Below, piece after piece: positions 8,952 to 18,151 of a stretch of DNA of 64,000 nucleotides. Positions within the stretch are counted from its first letter, which is position 1; each line of letters opens with the position of its first letter. Below the pieces are notes generated by a model. It worked only from the letters and a program-made list of their open reading frames with translations, made no database searches and was not told where the DNA came from. A program made the translations under genes and the position numbers. Source of the stretch: Bacteroidota bacterium (GTDB lineage Bacteria > Bacteroidota > Bacteroidia > Bacteroidales > Prolixibacteraceae); assembly GCA_030684645.1 (NCBI GenBank), contig JAUXUF010000311.1:20236-84235 (forward strand), read 5' to 3'.

Positions 8952-10100
8952 CTAATAGAGATATTTCTTGATGAAATTTTGATAAGTATCTCCTTTAAGA
9001 CCAGTTAATTTACATGCATCACGATAGAGAAGTTTATTTTCTTTTACAGCCCGGTTAATATGTGCAGCAAACTGGATACTTAGTCTTTTCTTCGTAGTAG
9101 CAAAAAAATCTCCACCATCACTTTGATTATCCTTTTTATACTGAACCTGATCAGTATAATCGTTGTAAAAAACAAAAAACGCAGCTCTGCTTAGTTTGCC
9201 TAAATCCAAAGCCCTCCTTGCAATAACAATAGGACTTACTTTAAAATACTTCGCCACAACTTTAATATCTGGCCGTTCATTCCAAACTCTGTTAAAAGAA
9301 TCTTCAGGAACTAGAAATTCGGCTGCGACTTTATCACACAATTGTTCATTGGGGTCGTTAGCTGGCTGCAATTGACGAAAATCAAACCCGGCACTATGTC
9401 CAGTCCAGATATGAGCCAATTCGTGAACGATAGTAAAAAGCTGGGCAGCCTTACCATCTGCAGCATTTATAAACATAAAAGGAGCAATTGTATCAACTAA
9501 TACAAAGCCCCTACACTCTTCAACTTTAATTGGACGATGGGTATTATTTTCTACAACTCCATTAAAATTAACGATTATTCTTACTTCTTCAATTTTCAGA
9601 GTAAGATGTTCCAATGCTTCTTCCCATGTTCGAAATTGACTCGCCCACTCTACTTCTAAATTAAGAGTTCTTCTTATATCTGCGACAATGTCATGATAAT
9701 TATTTGTGGATCTATATTTACCAACAAAACTTAATTTTTCGAAATCATTGTCGACTAAATAATCGACAAGCCATTCTTGTCGCCTTTGAATTAAAAGAAT
9801 GGTGTCATAAACGTTGATGCTGACACCAGTAGGCTTAGAATTACCAGTGCGAAAAAAAGGTATAGGTAAATTCTCTTGCGGTGGTTCTTGTAGAAAGAGA
9901 TAACCAAATGGCAAGTGAACTTTATTCGAAAAATTTTCCAACTGCTTTATGGTAGGCTTTTTTGTATCCTCCAACCAGTCCTGAACTTTTGGAAATTTTT
10001 GAGCAAAATCCTGCAATTCATAACCTGCCCGAGTAATTGCCCAGGTAATCATGTCTGCACTAATCTTAACTTCTGTATTCATTTGAAGCAAATTTACCAT
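8952..10100 (-). CDS. XRE-type HTH and ImmA/IrrE metallopeptidase protein
   Basis: A 382-residue protein with an N-terminal helix-turn-helix region (about residues 10-75: FAQKFPKVQDWLEDTKKPTIKQLENFSNKV) and a DUF955/ImmA-IrrE zinc peptidase domain. The zinc motif is HELAHIW, with a probable third ligand Glu in DKVAAEFLVPEDSF. Proteins of this architecture commonly act as the antitoxin or regulator of the downstream gene and may cleave a repressor. An alternative ATG lies at 10082 (MNTEVKIS) and is equally plausible. It forms a tight two-gene unit with the DUF4411 gene. Confidence 0.85.
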   Translation of the reverse strand: MVNLLQMNTEVKISADMITWAITRAGYELQDFAQKFPKVQDWLEDTKKPTIKQLENFSNKVHLPFGYLFLQEPPQENLPIPFFRTGNSKPTGVSINVYDTILLIQRRQEWLVDYLVDNDFEKLSFVGKYRSTNNYHDIVADIRRTLNLEVEWASQFRTWEEALEHLTLKIEEVRIIVNFNGVVENNTHRPIKVEECRGFVLVDTIAPFMFINAADGKAAQLFTIVHELAHIWTGHSAGFDFRQLQPANDPNEQLCDKVAAEFLVPEDSFNRVWNERPDIKVVAKYFKVSPIVIARRALDLGKLSRAAFFVFYNDYTDQVQYKKDNQSDGGDFFATTKKRLSIQFAAHINRAVKENKLLYRDACKLTGLKGDTYQNFIKKYLY

Positions 10101-10254
10101 TTCCCTGAATTTTTCCTATACCCTCGAGTAAATTCAATAGAAGTAATATCATTTTATAGTAATCTCTTAATTTGACCAGAAGCCTCATCGCTAAATTAAA
10201 CTTACAACGCAACCCTTACCGGTTTCAATCCGTCTAATTCAAAAAACAACTGTT

Positions 10255-11481
10255 ATGAAACGATTCTTTTCTTTTTGGACAATTGCATTCCTGGTCTTGG
10301 CTTGCACTGACGTTCAACCAAATCCGGAAGTTTCTGATTTAACCACTACCGAAAAATCAGCAAAAATTATTGCCGCCGATAACCAGTTTGGACTGGAAAT
10401 ATTTCAGAAAGTCAATGCTTCGCTTGAAGAGCTAAAGAACACAATGATCTCACCCCTAAGTGTTTCTTTGGCGCTGGCAATGGTTTACAACGGTACCGAC
10501 GGCAACACCAAGAAACAAATGGAAGACATGTTGCACAAGGCCAATCTGGCTCCTGAAGATATCAATCAAAGTTACAAAGACCTGGTTGCCGGGCTGGTCA
10601 GCCACGATCCGAAGGTGGAACTCTCGATTTCGAATGCCATTTTTTACCGGAATTCATTCAGTATCAAGAATAATTTTATCACCACCAACCAAAACTATTA
10701 TCAGGCCGAAGTTTCAGGCCTTGACTTTACAAAAACCACCGAAGCCCTGAATACAGTGAATGGCTGGGTCAATACTGCAACCAAAGGGAAAATCGATAAA
10801 ATCATTGAAGAGGTTAAACCCGAGGATATGATGTATCTGTTGAATGCCATTTATTTTAACGGCGAATGGAAATACAAGTTTGACACAAAGGAAACTACTG
10901 ATATGCCTTTCACAAAAGAAGACAAAACCGTGATCCATATTCCTACCATGACGATTGAAAATCCATTTAATACATACAGTCATCAAACCTTCGATCTGCT
11001 TGAATTGCCCTATGGAAGCGGAAAATATTCGATGCTGATCTTCCTGCCTGTTTCAGGAAAAAACGTCAATGATGTGATTTCGCTGATGACCGCTGACCAT
11101 GTAAACGACTGGAATACAAAAATGACCGGGCAAAAGAAAAGGGTATTTCTTCCGAAATTCGAGTTTAAATTTGATAACAGTTTGGTCGATGAACTGAAAG
11201 CGTTGGGAATGACCGATGCTTTCAACGATGCCAAAGCCAACCTGAGCGGTATTTCAAATGATGCCAAACTTATTATTTCGGAAGTGATGCACAAAACTTA
11301 CATCAAGGTTGATGAGCGTGGAACCGAAGCCGCGGCAGTGACCGGAATTACTGTGGGCGTCACTTCCATCGGACCTGACAATAGTTTCAGGGTTGATCAT
11401 CCGTTTGTATTTGCCATCCGCGAGAAAGACACCAAAGCCATCTTGTTTGTAGGGAAAATAATGAATCCGAACTTAAATTAG
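10255..11481 (+). CDS. Serpin-family serine protease inhibitor lipoprotein
   Basis: A 408-residue serpin with a lipobox-like N-terminus (FLVLAC), so it is probably anchored in the outer membrane. Family hallmarks are present: NTMISPLSVSLALAMVYNG, LLNAIYFNGEWKYKF, the hinge DERGTEAAAVTG, and DHPFVFAIREKDTKAILFVGKI near the C-terminus. The intact small-residue hinge implies an inhibitory serpin that traps its target by loop insertion. Counting from the hinge places the scissile bond near VTSI, so a protease that accepts small or aliphatic residues is the likely target. Bacterial serpins are thought to guard against host or competitor proteases. It has its own transcription unit between two accessory loci. 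Confidence 0.93.
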   Translation: MKRFFSFWTIAFLVLACTDVQPNPEVSDLTTTEKSAKIIAADNQFGLEIFQKVNASLEELKNTMISPLSVSLALAMVYNGTDGNTKKQMEDMLHKANLAPEDINQSYKDLVAGLVSHDPKVELSISNAIFYRNSFSIKNNFITTNQNYYQAEVSGLDFTKTTEALNTVNGWVNTATKGKIDKIIEEVKPEDMMYLLNAIYFNGEWKYKFDTKETTDMPFTKEDKTVIHIPTMTIENPFNTYSHQTFDLLELPYGSGKYSMLIFLPVSGKNVNDVISLMTADHVNDWNTKMTGQKKRVFLPKFEFKFDNSLVDELKALGMTDAFNDAKANLSGISNDAKLIISEVMHKTYIKVDERGTEAAAVTGITVGVTSIGPDNSFRVDHPFVFAIREKDTKAILFVGKIMNPNLN

Positions 11482-11507
11482 GATTTTCCGGTTTGCTTCA
11501 CTTCCTC

Positions 11508-11593
11508 ATATCGGCGTAAATTTAGCACTCAAATGTCTCATATCGGCGTAAATTTAGTACTTCAATGTCCAATATCGGCGTAAATTTGGTACT
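11508..11593 (+). repeat. Three 32-bp tandem repeats upstream of the DUF4143 ATPase
   Basis: The 22-nt core ATATCGGCGTAAATTTAGTACT (with one or two changes per copy) starts at 11508, 11540 and 11572, exactly 32 nt apart. The 10-nt remainder of each unit is less conserved. The last copy ends 58 nt before the ATG at 11652. A 32-bp period is close to three helical turns, so a protein could bind all copies on one DNA face. It is likely an operator or other cis element of the ATPase gene. Confidence 0.8.
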
Positions 11594-11621
11594 TAGGTGA
11601 TTTTATCTGGCAAAAAAAATT

Positions 11622-11629
11622 TAACTTTG
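11622..11629 (+). promoter_or_regulatory. Probable -7 element of the DUF4143 ATPase gene
   Basis: TAACTTTG matches TAnnTTTG and lies 22 nt before the ATG, directly after the three tandem repeats. No clear -33 element is present at the right distance, which would suit a promoter needing an activator or being covered by a repressor. Confidence 0.4.
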
Positions 11630-11651
11630 TGCCAAATAAATATACGACGAG

Positions 11652-12902
11652 ATGATAAGAAACAGGAAAATAGCAGGCATCGTCCTGCAAAAAAGCGCTT
11701 CCAGATTCGGACGAATCATCGTGTTTACAGGTGCAAGGCAAACCGGGAAAACAACACTTGCCCGTAAACTTTTTCCGGAATACGAATACATTTCGGTTGA
11801 AGACCCAATCATGCGTAGCAAATATGCGCAACTTACTGCTCAGCAGTGGACAACTCTTTTTCCTTTTGCCATACTCGATGAGGTACAAAAAGAACCAGTC
11901 TTGATTGAAAGCATCAAGTCAGTTTACGATCAATGGCCAGAGCCTAAGTATTTACTTTTAGGTTCAAGCCAGCTTCTGTTGCTCGAAAAAGTAAAAGAAA
12001 GCCTTGCCGGACGATGTACCATTATGGAGATTTTCCCGCTTACCATACCCGAACTCCGCACCCAAAACTGGGAGGAAAAAGTCGAAGATTCACTTTTCCA
12101 GCAGCTTATTATAGGTGAAAGACAGGATGAATTTCTACCTTCATTCTTGTTCGATAAACAAATGACTGAAAAACAACAGGCATGGGATCATTATCTGAAG
12201 TTTGGAGGTTATCCGGCAGTTTCGGATACAGAACTTTCCGATGAAGAAAAATATGATTGGTTAAAAAACTATGTCCAAACGTATCTGGAACGCGATATCC
12301 GCGACCTGGCTTCATTTCGTGATTTGGAACCTTTCGTGAAACTTCAGCGATATTTGGCGATCAATACCGGGAACCTCGTCAATGTTTCGGCCATTGCTAC
12401 CCAACTAGGCTTAGGTGCAAAAACAGTAAGTCGCTATCTTCGCTACTTTGAAATTAGTTATCAGGCTGTTTCACTTCAGTCGTGGTCGGGAAACGAAACC
12501 AAACGACTGGTTAAAATGCCTAAAATCCATTATCTCGACAATGGCATTATTCAAACCATCCTTCAAAAAAGAGGTGGTATTACAGGAAATGAGTTTGAAA
12601 GTCTGGTTATCGCCGAAATCTACAAACAGACAAGGACCTTGCAGAATTCAGCTAACTTTTATCATTTACGGACCCATGACGGAAAAGAAGTAGATTTAAT
12701 TATTGAATTGCCTGAAGGATACCTTGCTTTTGAGATTAAAATGAAAGATATTGTTGGGAAACAAGACGTCAGGCACCTGATTAACCTGGCTGAAATGCTT
12801 GACAAACCATTGATCAAAGCATTCGTTTTATCAAACGATCCTCAAACTAAGTACTTTGGCGATCAAATTGTTGCTTTAAATGCAGCCTATTTTCTGGGAT
12901 AG
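11652..12902 (+). CDS. AAA ATPase with DUF4143 domain
   Basis: A 416-residue ATP-binding protein of the AAA_14/DUF4143 family. Walker A is TGARQTGKTTLARK (about residues 25-38), Walker B is FAILDEVQKEP, and the sensor-like LLLGSSQLLLL follows. The middle section FGGYPAVSD and the ERDIRDLASF element lead into DUF4143, which ends in a nuclease-like core (HLRTHDGKEVDLIIELPEGYLAFEIKMK). That Asp and Glu-x-Lys pattern resembles PD-(D/E)XK enzymes. Cellular role of the family is unknown; it is very common in Bacteroidetes accessory DNA. A helix-turn-helix-like stretch is seen at VSAIATQLGLGAKTVSRYLRYF. Confidence 0.88.
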   Translation: MIRNRKIAGIVLQKSASRFGRIIVFTGARQTGKTTLARKLFPEYEYISVEDPIMRSKYAQLTAQQWTTLFPFAILDEVQKEPVLIESIKSVYDQWPEPKYLLLGSSQLLLLEKVKESLAGRCTIMEIFPLTIPELRTQNWEEKVEDSLFQQLIIGERQDEFLPSFLFDKQMTEKQQAWDHYLKFGGYPAVSDTELSDEEKYDWLKNYVQTYLERDIRDLASFRDLEPFVKLQRYLAINTGNLVNVSAIATQLGLGAKTVSRYLRYFEISYQAVSLQSWSGNETKRLVKMPKIHYLDNGIIQTILQKRGGITGNEFESLVIAEIYKQTRTLQNSANFYHLRTHDGKEVDLIIELPEGYLAFEIKMKDIVGKQDVRHLINLAEMLDKPLIKAFVLSNDPQTKYFGDQIVALNAAYFLG

Positions 12903-13020
12903 TTTCATTGATTCAACAAAATCCAACCAAAAAACACACTTCTTATTCAGGTTTTAATTCAAACCGCAATGAATTAGTTTAATTTTGACCAATCAAAAGC
13001 GTACTAAAATTTCAGTATGT

Positions 13021-13028
13021 TATATTTG
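13021..13028 (+). promoter_or_regulatory. Probable -7 element of the PAP2 gene
   Basis: TATATTTG matches TAnnTTTG. It overlaps the first in-frame ATG of the track (13017), which means translation more likely begins at 13041 or 13050. Confidence 0.45.
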
Positions 13029-13040
13029 TCCAATGATTAC

Positions 13041-13739
13041 ATGGTTACAATGGGTATAAATTTTTCAAGTAAAACTTCCGGGATTCATAAGCTAATTTGG
13101 GAAAACAAGAATTTTCTTGTTCCATTTTTTCTGCTTTCTGCTTATTTTATAGTCCTTATAATGATATACGGCAATGCCGTTTTATTCCTTCATATCAATA
13201 GTTACAACTCCTGGCTTGCCGATCATTTGTTTCTGTATATTACCAATCTGGGCGATGGGTTCATTTCTTATGTTCTGGTTCTGATTTTACTTTTGTTTTC
13301 CTTTCGTGAAGCGCTCACGTTCTTGTCGATAACCCTGGTCATTGCGATTCTGGTCACTTTATTGAAAAGACACTTCTTTCCTGAATTTAATCGACCCGTA
13401 ATTTATTTTGAATATTTTGAGGTTTTGCGATTGGTTCCAGGTTATGATCCCCCCTTGCTTTATACTTTTCCATCTGGACATACGGCTACTTCAATCAGTG
13501 TTTTTTTGTATTTGTCTATGTTGAGCAAAAACAGCTATCTGAAATTCGGCATGTTTTGTATTGCTACTCTGATAAGCTTTTCACGGGTTTATCTTTCCGC
13601 CCATTTCCCTTTGGATGTCGTTGTAGGTTCTTATATTGCAGTTACGATAACCATTTTGGGCTTTTATTTCAGCAGACGGATTGAAGGTTCATGGATAAAC
13701 AAAAAAATTGTTTTTAAACCTAAGATTTCCATCAGATAA
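13041..13739 (+). CDS. PAP2-family membrane phosphatase
   Basis: Integral membrane phosphatase of the PAP2 superfamily, which removes phosphate from lipid pyrophosphates such as undecaprenyl-PP or from phosphatidic acid. The three family motifs are present: KRHFFPEFNRP, the central TFPSGHTATS with its catalytic His, and SRVYLSAHFPLDVVVGSY. About six hydrophobic segments are visible. The track start at 13017 lies over a -7 promoter element, so I use ATG 13041 (232 residues); 13050 is also possible. It is followed 20 nt later by a GT39 transferase, so both may belong to lipid-linked sugar metabolism, for example lipid A modification or undecaprenyl recycling. Confidence 0.87.
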   Translation: MVTMGINFSSKTSGIHKLIWENKNFLVPFFLLSAYFIVLIMIYGNAVLFLHINSYNSWLADHLFLYITNLGDGFISYVLVLILLLFSFREALTFLSITLVIAILVTLLKRHFFPEFNRPVIYFEYFEVLRLVPGYDPPLLYTFPSGHTATSISVFLYLSMLSKNSYLKFGMFCIATLISFSRVYLSAHFPLDVVVGSYIAVTITILGFYFSRRIEGSWINKKIVFKPKISIR

Positions 13740-13759
13740 CGAACCATAAGATTCAAAAT

Positions 13760-15391
13760 ATGTCGATAGAAAACCGGATCAGAATATTCATTATTCTCAT
13801 AGCCCTTCTTTTGTTCTTACCTTTTAATGGATTAGTCCATTTGTTTGACTGGGATGAAATCAATTTTGCAGAATCGGCCCGTGAGATGATAACGACCGGG
13901 GATTACAGTACTGTACGAATCAATTTTATCCCTTTCTGGGAAAAACCGCCCTTTTTTATTTGGATGCAAGTGATTAGCATGCAGCTGTTTGGTATTAATG
14001 AGTTTGCCGCCCGGTTCCCGAATGCAATTTGCGGAGTGTTAAGTTTGCTGGTTTTGTTTGAAATTGGAACCGGATTAAAGAACTACAAATTTGGATTGGC
14101 CTGGACCATGGCTTATGGCGCATCGATTCTGCCTTTCTTGTATTTCAAATCAGGAATTATCGATCCCTGGTTTAACCTGTTTATTTTCTCAGCCATCTAT
14201 TTCGCGTTCAAATACCTCACTCAACGGGAAGCGAACCGAAAGGCAACTATCAATATGATTTTATCGGCTGGTATCCTTGGTTTGGCAACCCTGACGAAAG
14301 GCCCGGTGGCCATCTTGTTGTTCGGAGTTCCCATATTCCTGTTTTTACTGATCGAACGAAAATTTAAACTTTTGAAATGGGTTGATATCTTACTATTTTC
14401 TCTGGTATTATTTTTTACCGGAGGCGCCTATCACCTCTATCAGATTTTCTCTGGAAACTGGAAATTGGTCGTTGATTTTATCGATTACCAGTTGAAACTG
14501 ATGAAAACAGAAGATGCCGGACATGGTGGCAGTATCTTTTATCATCCATTGGTACTGTTTGTCGGAATGTTTCCAACTTCAATTTTGGCTTTCCGGGCTT
14601 TCTTCAATAAAAGCATTGAAAACAATGACTACCGAAAATTGATGATTGTATTATTTTGTGTTGTATTGGTAATTTTTAGTTTAATCAAAACTAAGATTGT
14701 CCATTACAGCTCATTATGCTATTTCCCTTTGAGTTACCTGGCAGCAGTTTCGATTTATGATATTTATATTAACAAGGCAACCTTAAGTAAGCTGGGGAAA
14801 ACATTTATTCTAGTGGTAGGATCAATTTGGGCCATCACTCCGGGTATCGTACAACTCGTTGCAACCAGAATCCCTGCCGATGTCCTTAAAAAATATATAA
14901 AAGATGATTTTGCCATTGCTTGTATTGATACTGCCGTTCATTGGAGCGGGTTCGAGTTTCTGATAGGGTTGGCGTTTGGAATAGGTCTGATCGTAGCTGT
15001 TTTTTACCTGAAAGGTACCAAACAAATTTTAGCCATATACGGCAGTACTGCCTTGTTCGTTTTTCTGTTCATGTTACTGTTGGTTCCCAAAATTGAAAAG
15101 TATTCACAAGGACCGGCTATCGGGTTTATTTCTGCGTTTGAAGGAAAACCTGTTTGGATTTCAACTTTGGGTTATAAAAGTTATGCTCCTTATTTCTACT
15201 CCGGAAAAACCAGTAGAGCCTGTCCCGAAGGTGATGAGGAAGAATTTTTGTTGCATGGCAAAACCGGCCGCGAAGTCTATTTTGTCGCCAAAATAACAGG
15301 AGTGCAGGAGTTTATGGATAAAAATCCTCAATTGGTTATTATTGAAAAAAAAGGTGGTTTTGTATTGATTAAACGAGTTGTCATTCAATAA
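13760..15391 (+). CDS. Glycosyltransferase family 39 membrane protein (ArnT-like)
   Basis: A 543-residue polytopic GT-C transferase. The N-terminal loop has the GT39 signature FDWDEINFAESAREM, whose acidic pair is catalytic in ArnT and protein mannosyltransferases, and ARFPNAICGVLSLLVLF follows. Around ten or more hydrophobic segments fill residues 5-430, with a soluble C-terminal part of about 100 residues. It transfers a sugar from a polyprenyl-phosphate donor to lipid A or another envelope acceptor on the periplasmic face; the sugar is not predictable. It forms a likely two-gene operon with the PAP2 phosphatase. Confidence 0.85.
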   Translation: MSIENRIRIFIILIALLLFLPFNGLVHLFDWDEINFAESAREMITTGDYSTVRINFIPFWEKPPFFIWMQVISMQLFGINEFAARFPNAICGVLSLLVLFEIGTGLKNYKFGLAWTMAYGASILPFLYFKSGIIDPWFNLFIFSAIYFAFKYLTQREANRKATINMILSAGILGLATLTKGPVAILLFGVPIFLFLLIERKFKLLKWVDILLFSLVLFFTGGAYHLYQIFSGNWKLVVDFIDYQLKLMKTEDAGHGGSIFYHPLVLFVGMFPTSILAFRAFFNKSIENNDYRKLMIVLFCVVLVIFSLIKTKIVHYSSLCYFPLSYLAAVSIYDIYINKATLSKLGKTFILVVGSIWAITPGIVQLVATRIPADVLKKYIKDDFAIACIDTAVHWSGFEFLIGLAFGIGLIVAVFYLKGTKQILAIYGSTALFVFLFMLLLVPKIEKYSQGPAIGFISAFEGKPVWISTLGYKSYAPYFYSGKTSRACPEGDEEEFLLHGKTGREVYFVAKITGVQEFMDKNPQLVIIEKKGGFVLIKRVVIQ

Positions 15392-15541
15392 TTGGTGAAT
15401 TGGAAACAGGCCAACCCGAAACCTCTATTTCAGATACAAGTCAGTTTTTGTCTAAAACGACACCGCTTTTAAATTTCAGGGATCACAAAAGATAAATCAA
15501 TTTTTAGCGTTAATATTGTGAACTGTTAAAGAATTTAAGGA

Positions 15542-16846
15542 ATGAATAGATATAAAATTTTAGTTGGAATACTTTTTATTAGCTGTTTTATTTTGGTTTC
15601 AGAAACCGGGTTTGCCCAGATTACATCTGATGCTGATGCGGTTGTGCCAACAGAATATTCATCCGGAAGTCAGGATAAAATCCATGTTTTTTGTGGCGCC
15701 AAGGGCGATCAGAACGCTTCGTTAACAGCAACCGCACCAAACGGAGAAACCGGAAGTTTTGAATGGCTGAAATACAATTCCCTGACTGGAATTTTTGATT
15801 TTTTCTCCAGCGATTTGTCGGGCAATACCACTTCAACGATTTCGAATCTTGCAGATGGCTGTTACCGGGTACATATTACTTCCACTTCCGGAGTAAAGAC
15901 TTATACAGCCTGGGGTTTTAATAATTATATTGAAGCAAAGGCTGAGATTACGGAATCGGATTGCACTTCGTTTACCTTGAAAGGAACTATTGATCCGCTT
16001 GCAACATTGACTTATGTCGATCTGCCGACCGGGCAATCGAAGGTATTAGCTAAAGATATTCAAGTCAAATGGCTGGATGGAAATGTTGTAGTTAGTCGGG
16101 TGATTGTTTCAAAAGTATATGATCCTCCGACAAAAGATACCGGTTATACTCTTGACGTTACCGATAGGTTTGGATGTATGGTCACGGCTGAAGCCACATA
16201 CATTTCAATCGTCACCAAAGCGCTGTTTTCGGTAAGTGTTGATAAGGGAGAAGCGCCGCTGGAAGTTACTTTCAACAATGAGTCGGAGAATGGCGATCCC
16301 GGTAAATATGAATGGTTTATATTCAAAGATATAGACGAAATAAAGCGGGAGGCTTTAAAAAACCCGGGTTCGGTCATCGACAGTATTCTTGAGAAAATGA
16401 CTAATGATAGCCCGGTTTATACCTTCGAAAACTCCGGAAAATACCAGGTTAAACTGGTTTCCCAAAAAAAATCTGAATTTCATACTTGTTACGATATTGT
16501 TTATTTTAAATATATCGTTGCAGATACTTCGTTTGTTGACGCCCCCAATGTGTTTACGCCCAATGGCGATGGAGTGAATGATGAATTTATCGTCAAATTC
16601 TGGTCGATGAAAGAAATCAAAATTTCAATCTTTAATCGCTGGGGTAAATTGCTTCATGTTTGGGAAAGCAATAATGTGCTGGGTTTCGGCCCGACCATTG
16701 AATCGGTTCCTCAATCGGTTTGGGACGGGAAAGTTGGCGGTAAATATGCTACGCCAGGAGTTTATTATTATGTGGTTGAAGGTCGTGGTCGTGATAACCT
16801 GCGAAAGCGAACGAGCGGATTCTTTCATCTCTTCAGGGATAAGTAG
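15542..16846 (+). CDS. PKD-domain protein with type IX secretion type B sorting domain
   Basis: A 434-residue secreted protein. A signal peptide ends near GFAQI. A PKD-like Ig fold occupies about residues 230-325 (ALFSVSVDKGEAPLEVTFNNES). The C-terminal 90 residues are the gliding-motility type B sorting domain: APNVFTPNGDGVNDEF, IFNRWGKLLHVWE, VWDGKVGGKYATPGVYYYVVEG. This implies export by the type IX system and surface display or release. No enzymatic domain is seen, so it may be adhesive or structural. It lies between two groups of glycan genes, which could reflect surface assembly but no direct link is visible. Confidence 0.9.
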   Translation: MNRYKILVGILFISCFILVSETGFAQITSDADAVVPTEYSSGSQDKIHVFCGAKGDQNASLTATAPNGETGSFEWLKYNSLTGIFDFFSSDLSGNTTSTISNLADGCYRVHITSTSGVKTYTAWGFNNYIEAKAEITESDCTSFTLKGTIDPLATLTYVDLPTGQSKVLAKDIQVKWLDGNVVVSRVIVSKVYDPPTKDTGYTLDVTDRFGCMVTAEATYISIVTKALFSVSVDKGEAPLEVTFNNESENGDPGKYEWFIFKDIDEIKREALKNPGSVIDSILEKMTNDSPVYTFENSGKYQVKLVSQKKSEFHTCYDIVYFKYIVADTSFVDAPNVFTPNGDGVNDEFIVKFWSMKEIKISIFNRWGKLLHVWESNNVLGFGPTIESVPQSVWDGKVGGKYATPGVYYYVVEGRGRDNLRKRTSGFFHLFRDK

Positions 16847-16896
16847 AAGATTAAATACAAACTGGCTTCTGGTAAAAGAGATGTTGGTTTTTTTTA

Positions 16897-16913
16897 TAAC
16901 CCCGACAGGGTTA
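16897..16913. repeat. Short REP-like hairpin
   Basis: TAACCC and GGGTTA pair around a 5-nt CGACA loop in the gap between the T9SS cargo gene and the GT4 gene. It lacks a following T run on the plus strand, so it reads as a small dispersed hairpin rather than a terminator. Confidence 0.35.
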
Positions 16914-17007
16914 GTCAGTACGGATGGCGCATCAAAGCTTGAATTTCCATAGAAATTTTCTTTATGACTGGGCAAAATAATATCAACTTGATTTAATATT
17001 CTGGAAA

Positions 17008-18144
17008 ATGGAAATCAGCACCGTCGCTTTTTTGACATCCTCCCACTCTCCATTTGATGATCGTATTTTTTATCATCAGGCGAAATCTCTTTCCAAGATG
17101 TTTAAGGTTGTTATTATTTCGAGTACTGAGAACTTAATAACAACGATTGGAAATATTTCTATTTTAAGTGACAATAGATACGCATTAGACAAGAAAAAGA
17201 AAATCGAATTTTTCAACCAATCTTTAAGTCAATTCGAACCAGAAATAATTATCTGTTCTGAGCCCTTGCCCATACTTGCAGCTCTCAAATACAAAAAAAA
17301 TCATAAGAAAGTTAAAATTATTTATGATGTTACGGAGTGGTATCCGTCTAAAAAAAATTTGGAAGGCCTTCAGTACCATAAAAAGATTTTAACTTTTTTC
17401 AAGTTGTTAGGTTTTAATATATATACTTCATCGCATTGCGATGGATTTATCTTCGGAGAATATTACAAAAGTTTACCATTTAGATTTTTATTCTGGTTCA
17501 AAAAGCAATCTTTAATTAGTTATTATCCCGATTTGTCCTATATTAACTACCAGGAGTCAAAGCTAAAACCTGGTGAAATTTGCTTAGGTTATACCGGAAC
17601 AATAAGTGTTGAAAAAGGAATAGGGAATTTTTTTACAGTTGCAACCACATTAAAACGTAAAAAACCGGAGATTGCGGTTAAGTTGAAAATTATCGGATGG
17701 TGCTTTAATGTTACAGATAAAAATAGCTTCGACAAGTTATGTCAGGAGGCTAAAAATATTGATATTGAAATACTTGGCAAGCAAGACTTTGAAACGTTTT
17801 CAGACCAGTTGTTGGACGTTGATATCCTTTTTGATCTTCGGGATTTAGATTTTGAAAACAATCATTGTTTAGCTATTAAGGTCTTTTATTATGCAGCCTG
17901 CGGTAAACCAGTAATTTACTCAGGTATTAAAGCGATTAAGCGTGAGATTGATGTTAATAAATTTGGTTGTTTTGTAAATCCGACTGATACAGAATTGATA
18001 TCTGACTATGTGATCAACTATATTGAACATCCAGATTTATACCGTCATCACAGTCAGGTGGCGAGAAAATTGGCGGAAGAAAATTACAACTGGGAAATTA
18101 TTGAGCCTCAGTTTATAGATTTTATATCTACGTTTCAATCTTGA
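17008..18144 (+). CDS. Glycosyltransferase, GT4-like (GT-B fold)
   Basis: A 378-residue cytoplasmic glycosyltransferase. The N-terminal half begins with the usual GT4 acceptor-domain element (TSSHSPFDDRIFYHQAKSLSK). The C-terminal half has a glycine-containing donor domain (CLGYTGTISVEKGIGNFF) and the region KVFYYAACGKPVIYSG, which corresponds to the nucleotide-sugar-binding ExxxxG/P area although the first Glu is not clear. The sugar is unknown. The sequence is more AT-rich than the genes before it, and the next gene, 7 nt away, is a polysaccharide flippase, so the pair probably belongs to a capsule or O-antigen pathway gained by transfer. Confidence 0.8.
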   Translation: MEISTVAFLTSSHSPFDDRIFYHQAKSLSKMFKVVIISSTENLITTIGNISILSDNRYALDKKKKIEFFNQSLSQFEPEIIICSEPLPILAALKYKKNHKKVKIIYDVTEWYPSKKNLEGLQYHKKILTFFKLLGFNIYTSSHCDGFIFGEYYKSLPFRFLFWFKKQSLISYYPDLSYINYQESKLKPGEICLGYTGTISVEKGIGNFFTVATTLKRKKPEIAVKLKIIGWCFNVTDKNSFDKLCQEAKNIDIEILGKQDFETFSDQLLDVDILFDLRDLDFENNHCLAIKVFYYAACGKPVIYSGIKAIKREIDVNKFGCFVNPTDTELISDYVINYIEHPDLYRHHSQVARKLAEENYNWEIIEPQFIDFISTFQS

Positions 18145-18151
18145 AAGTCCT

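Noticed and set aside
11508-11593. Possible CRISPR array
   Set aside because: The units are 22 nt with only 10 nt between them, and there are just three copies and no cas genes. Tandem operator-like repeats explain it better.
13017-13040. First ATG of the PAP2 ORF
   Set aside because: A TAnnTTTG promoter element overlaps it, so transcription probably begins downstream of this codon.
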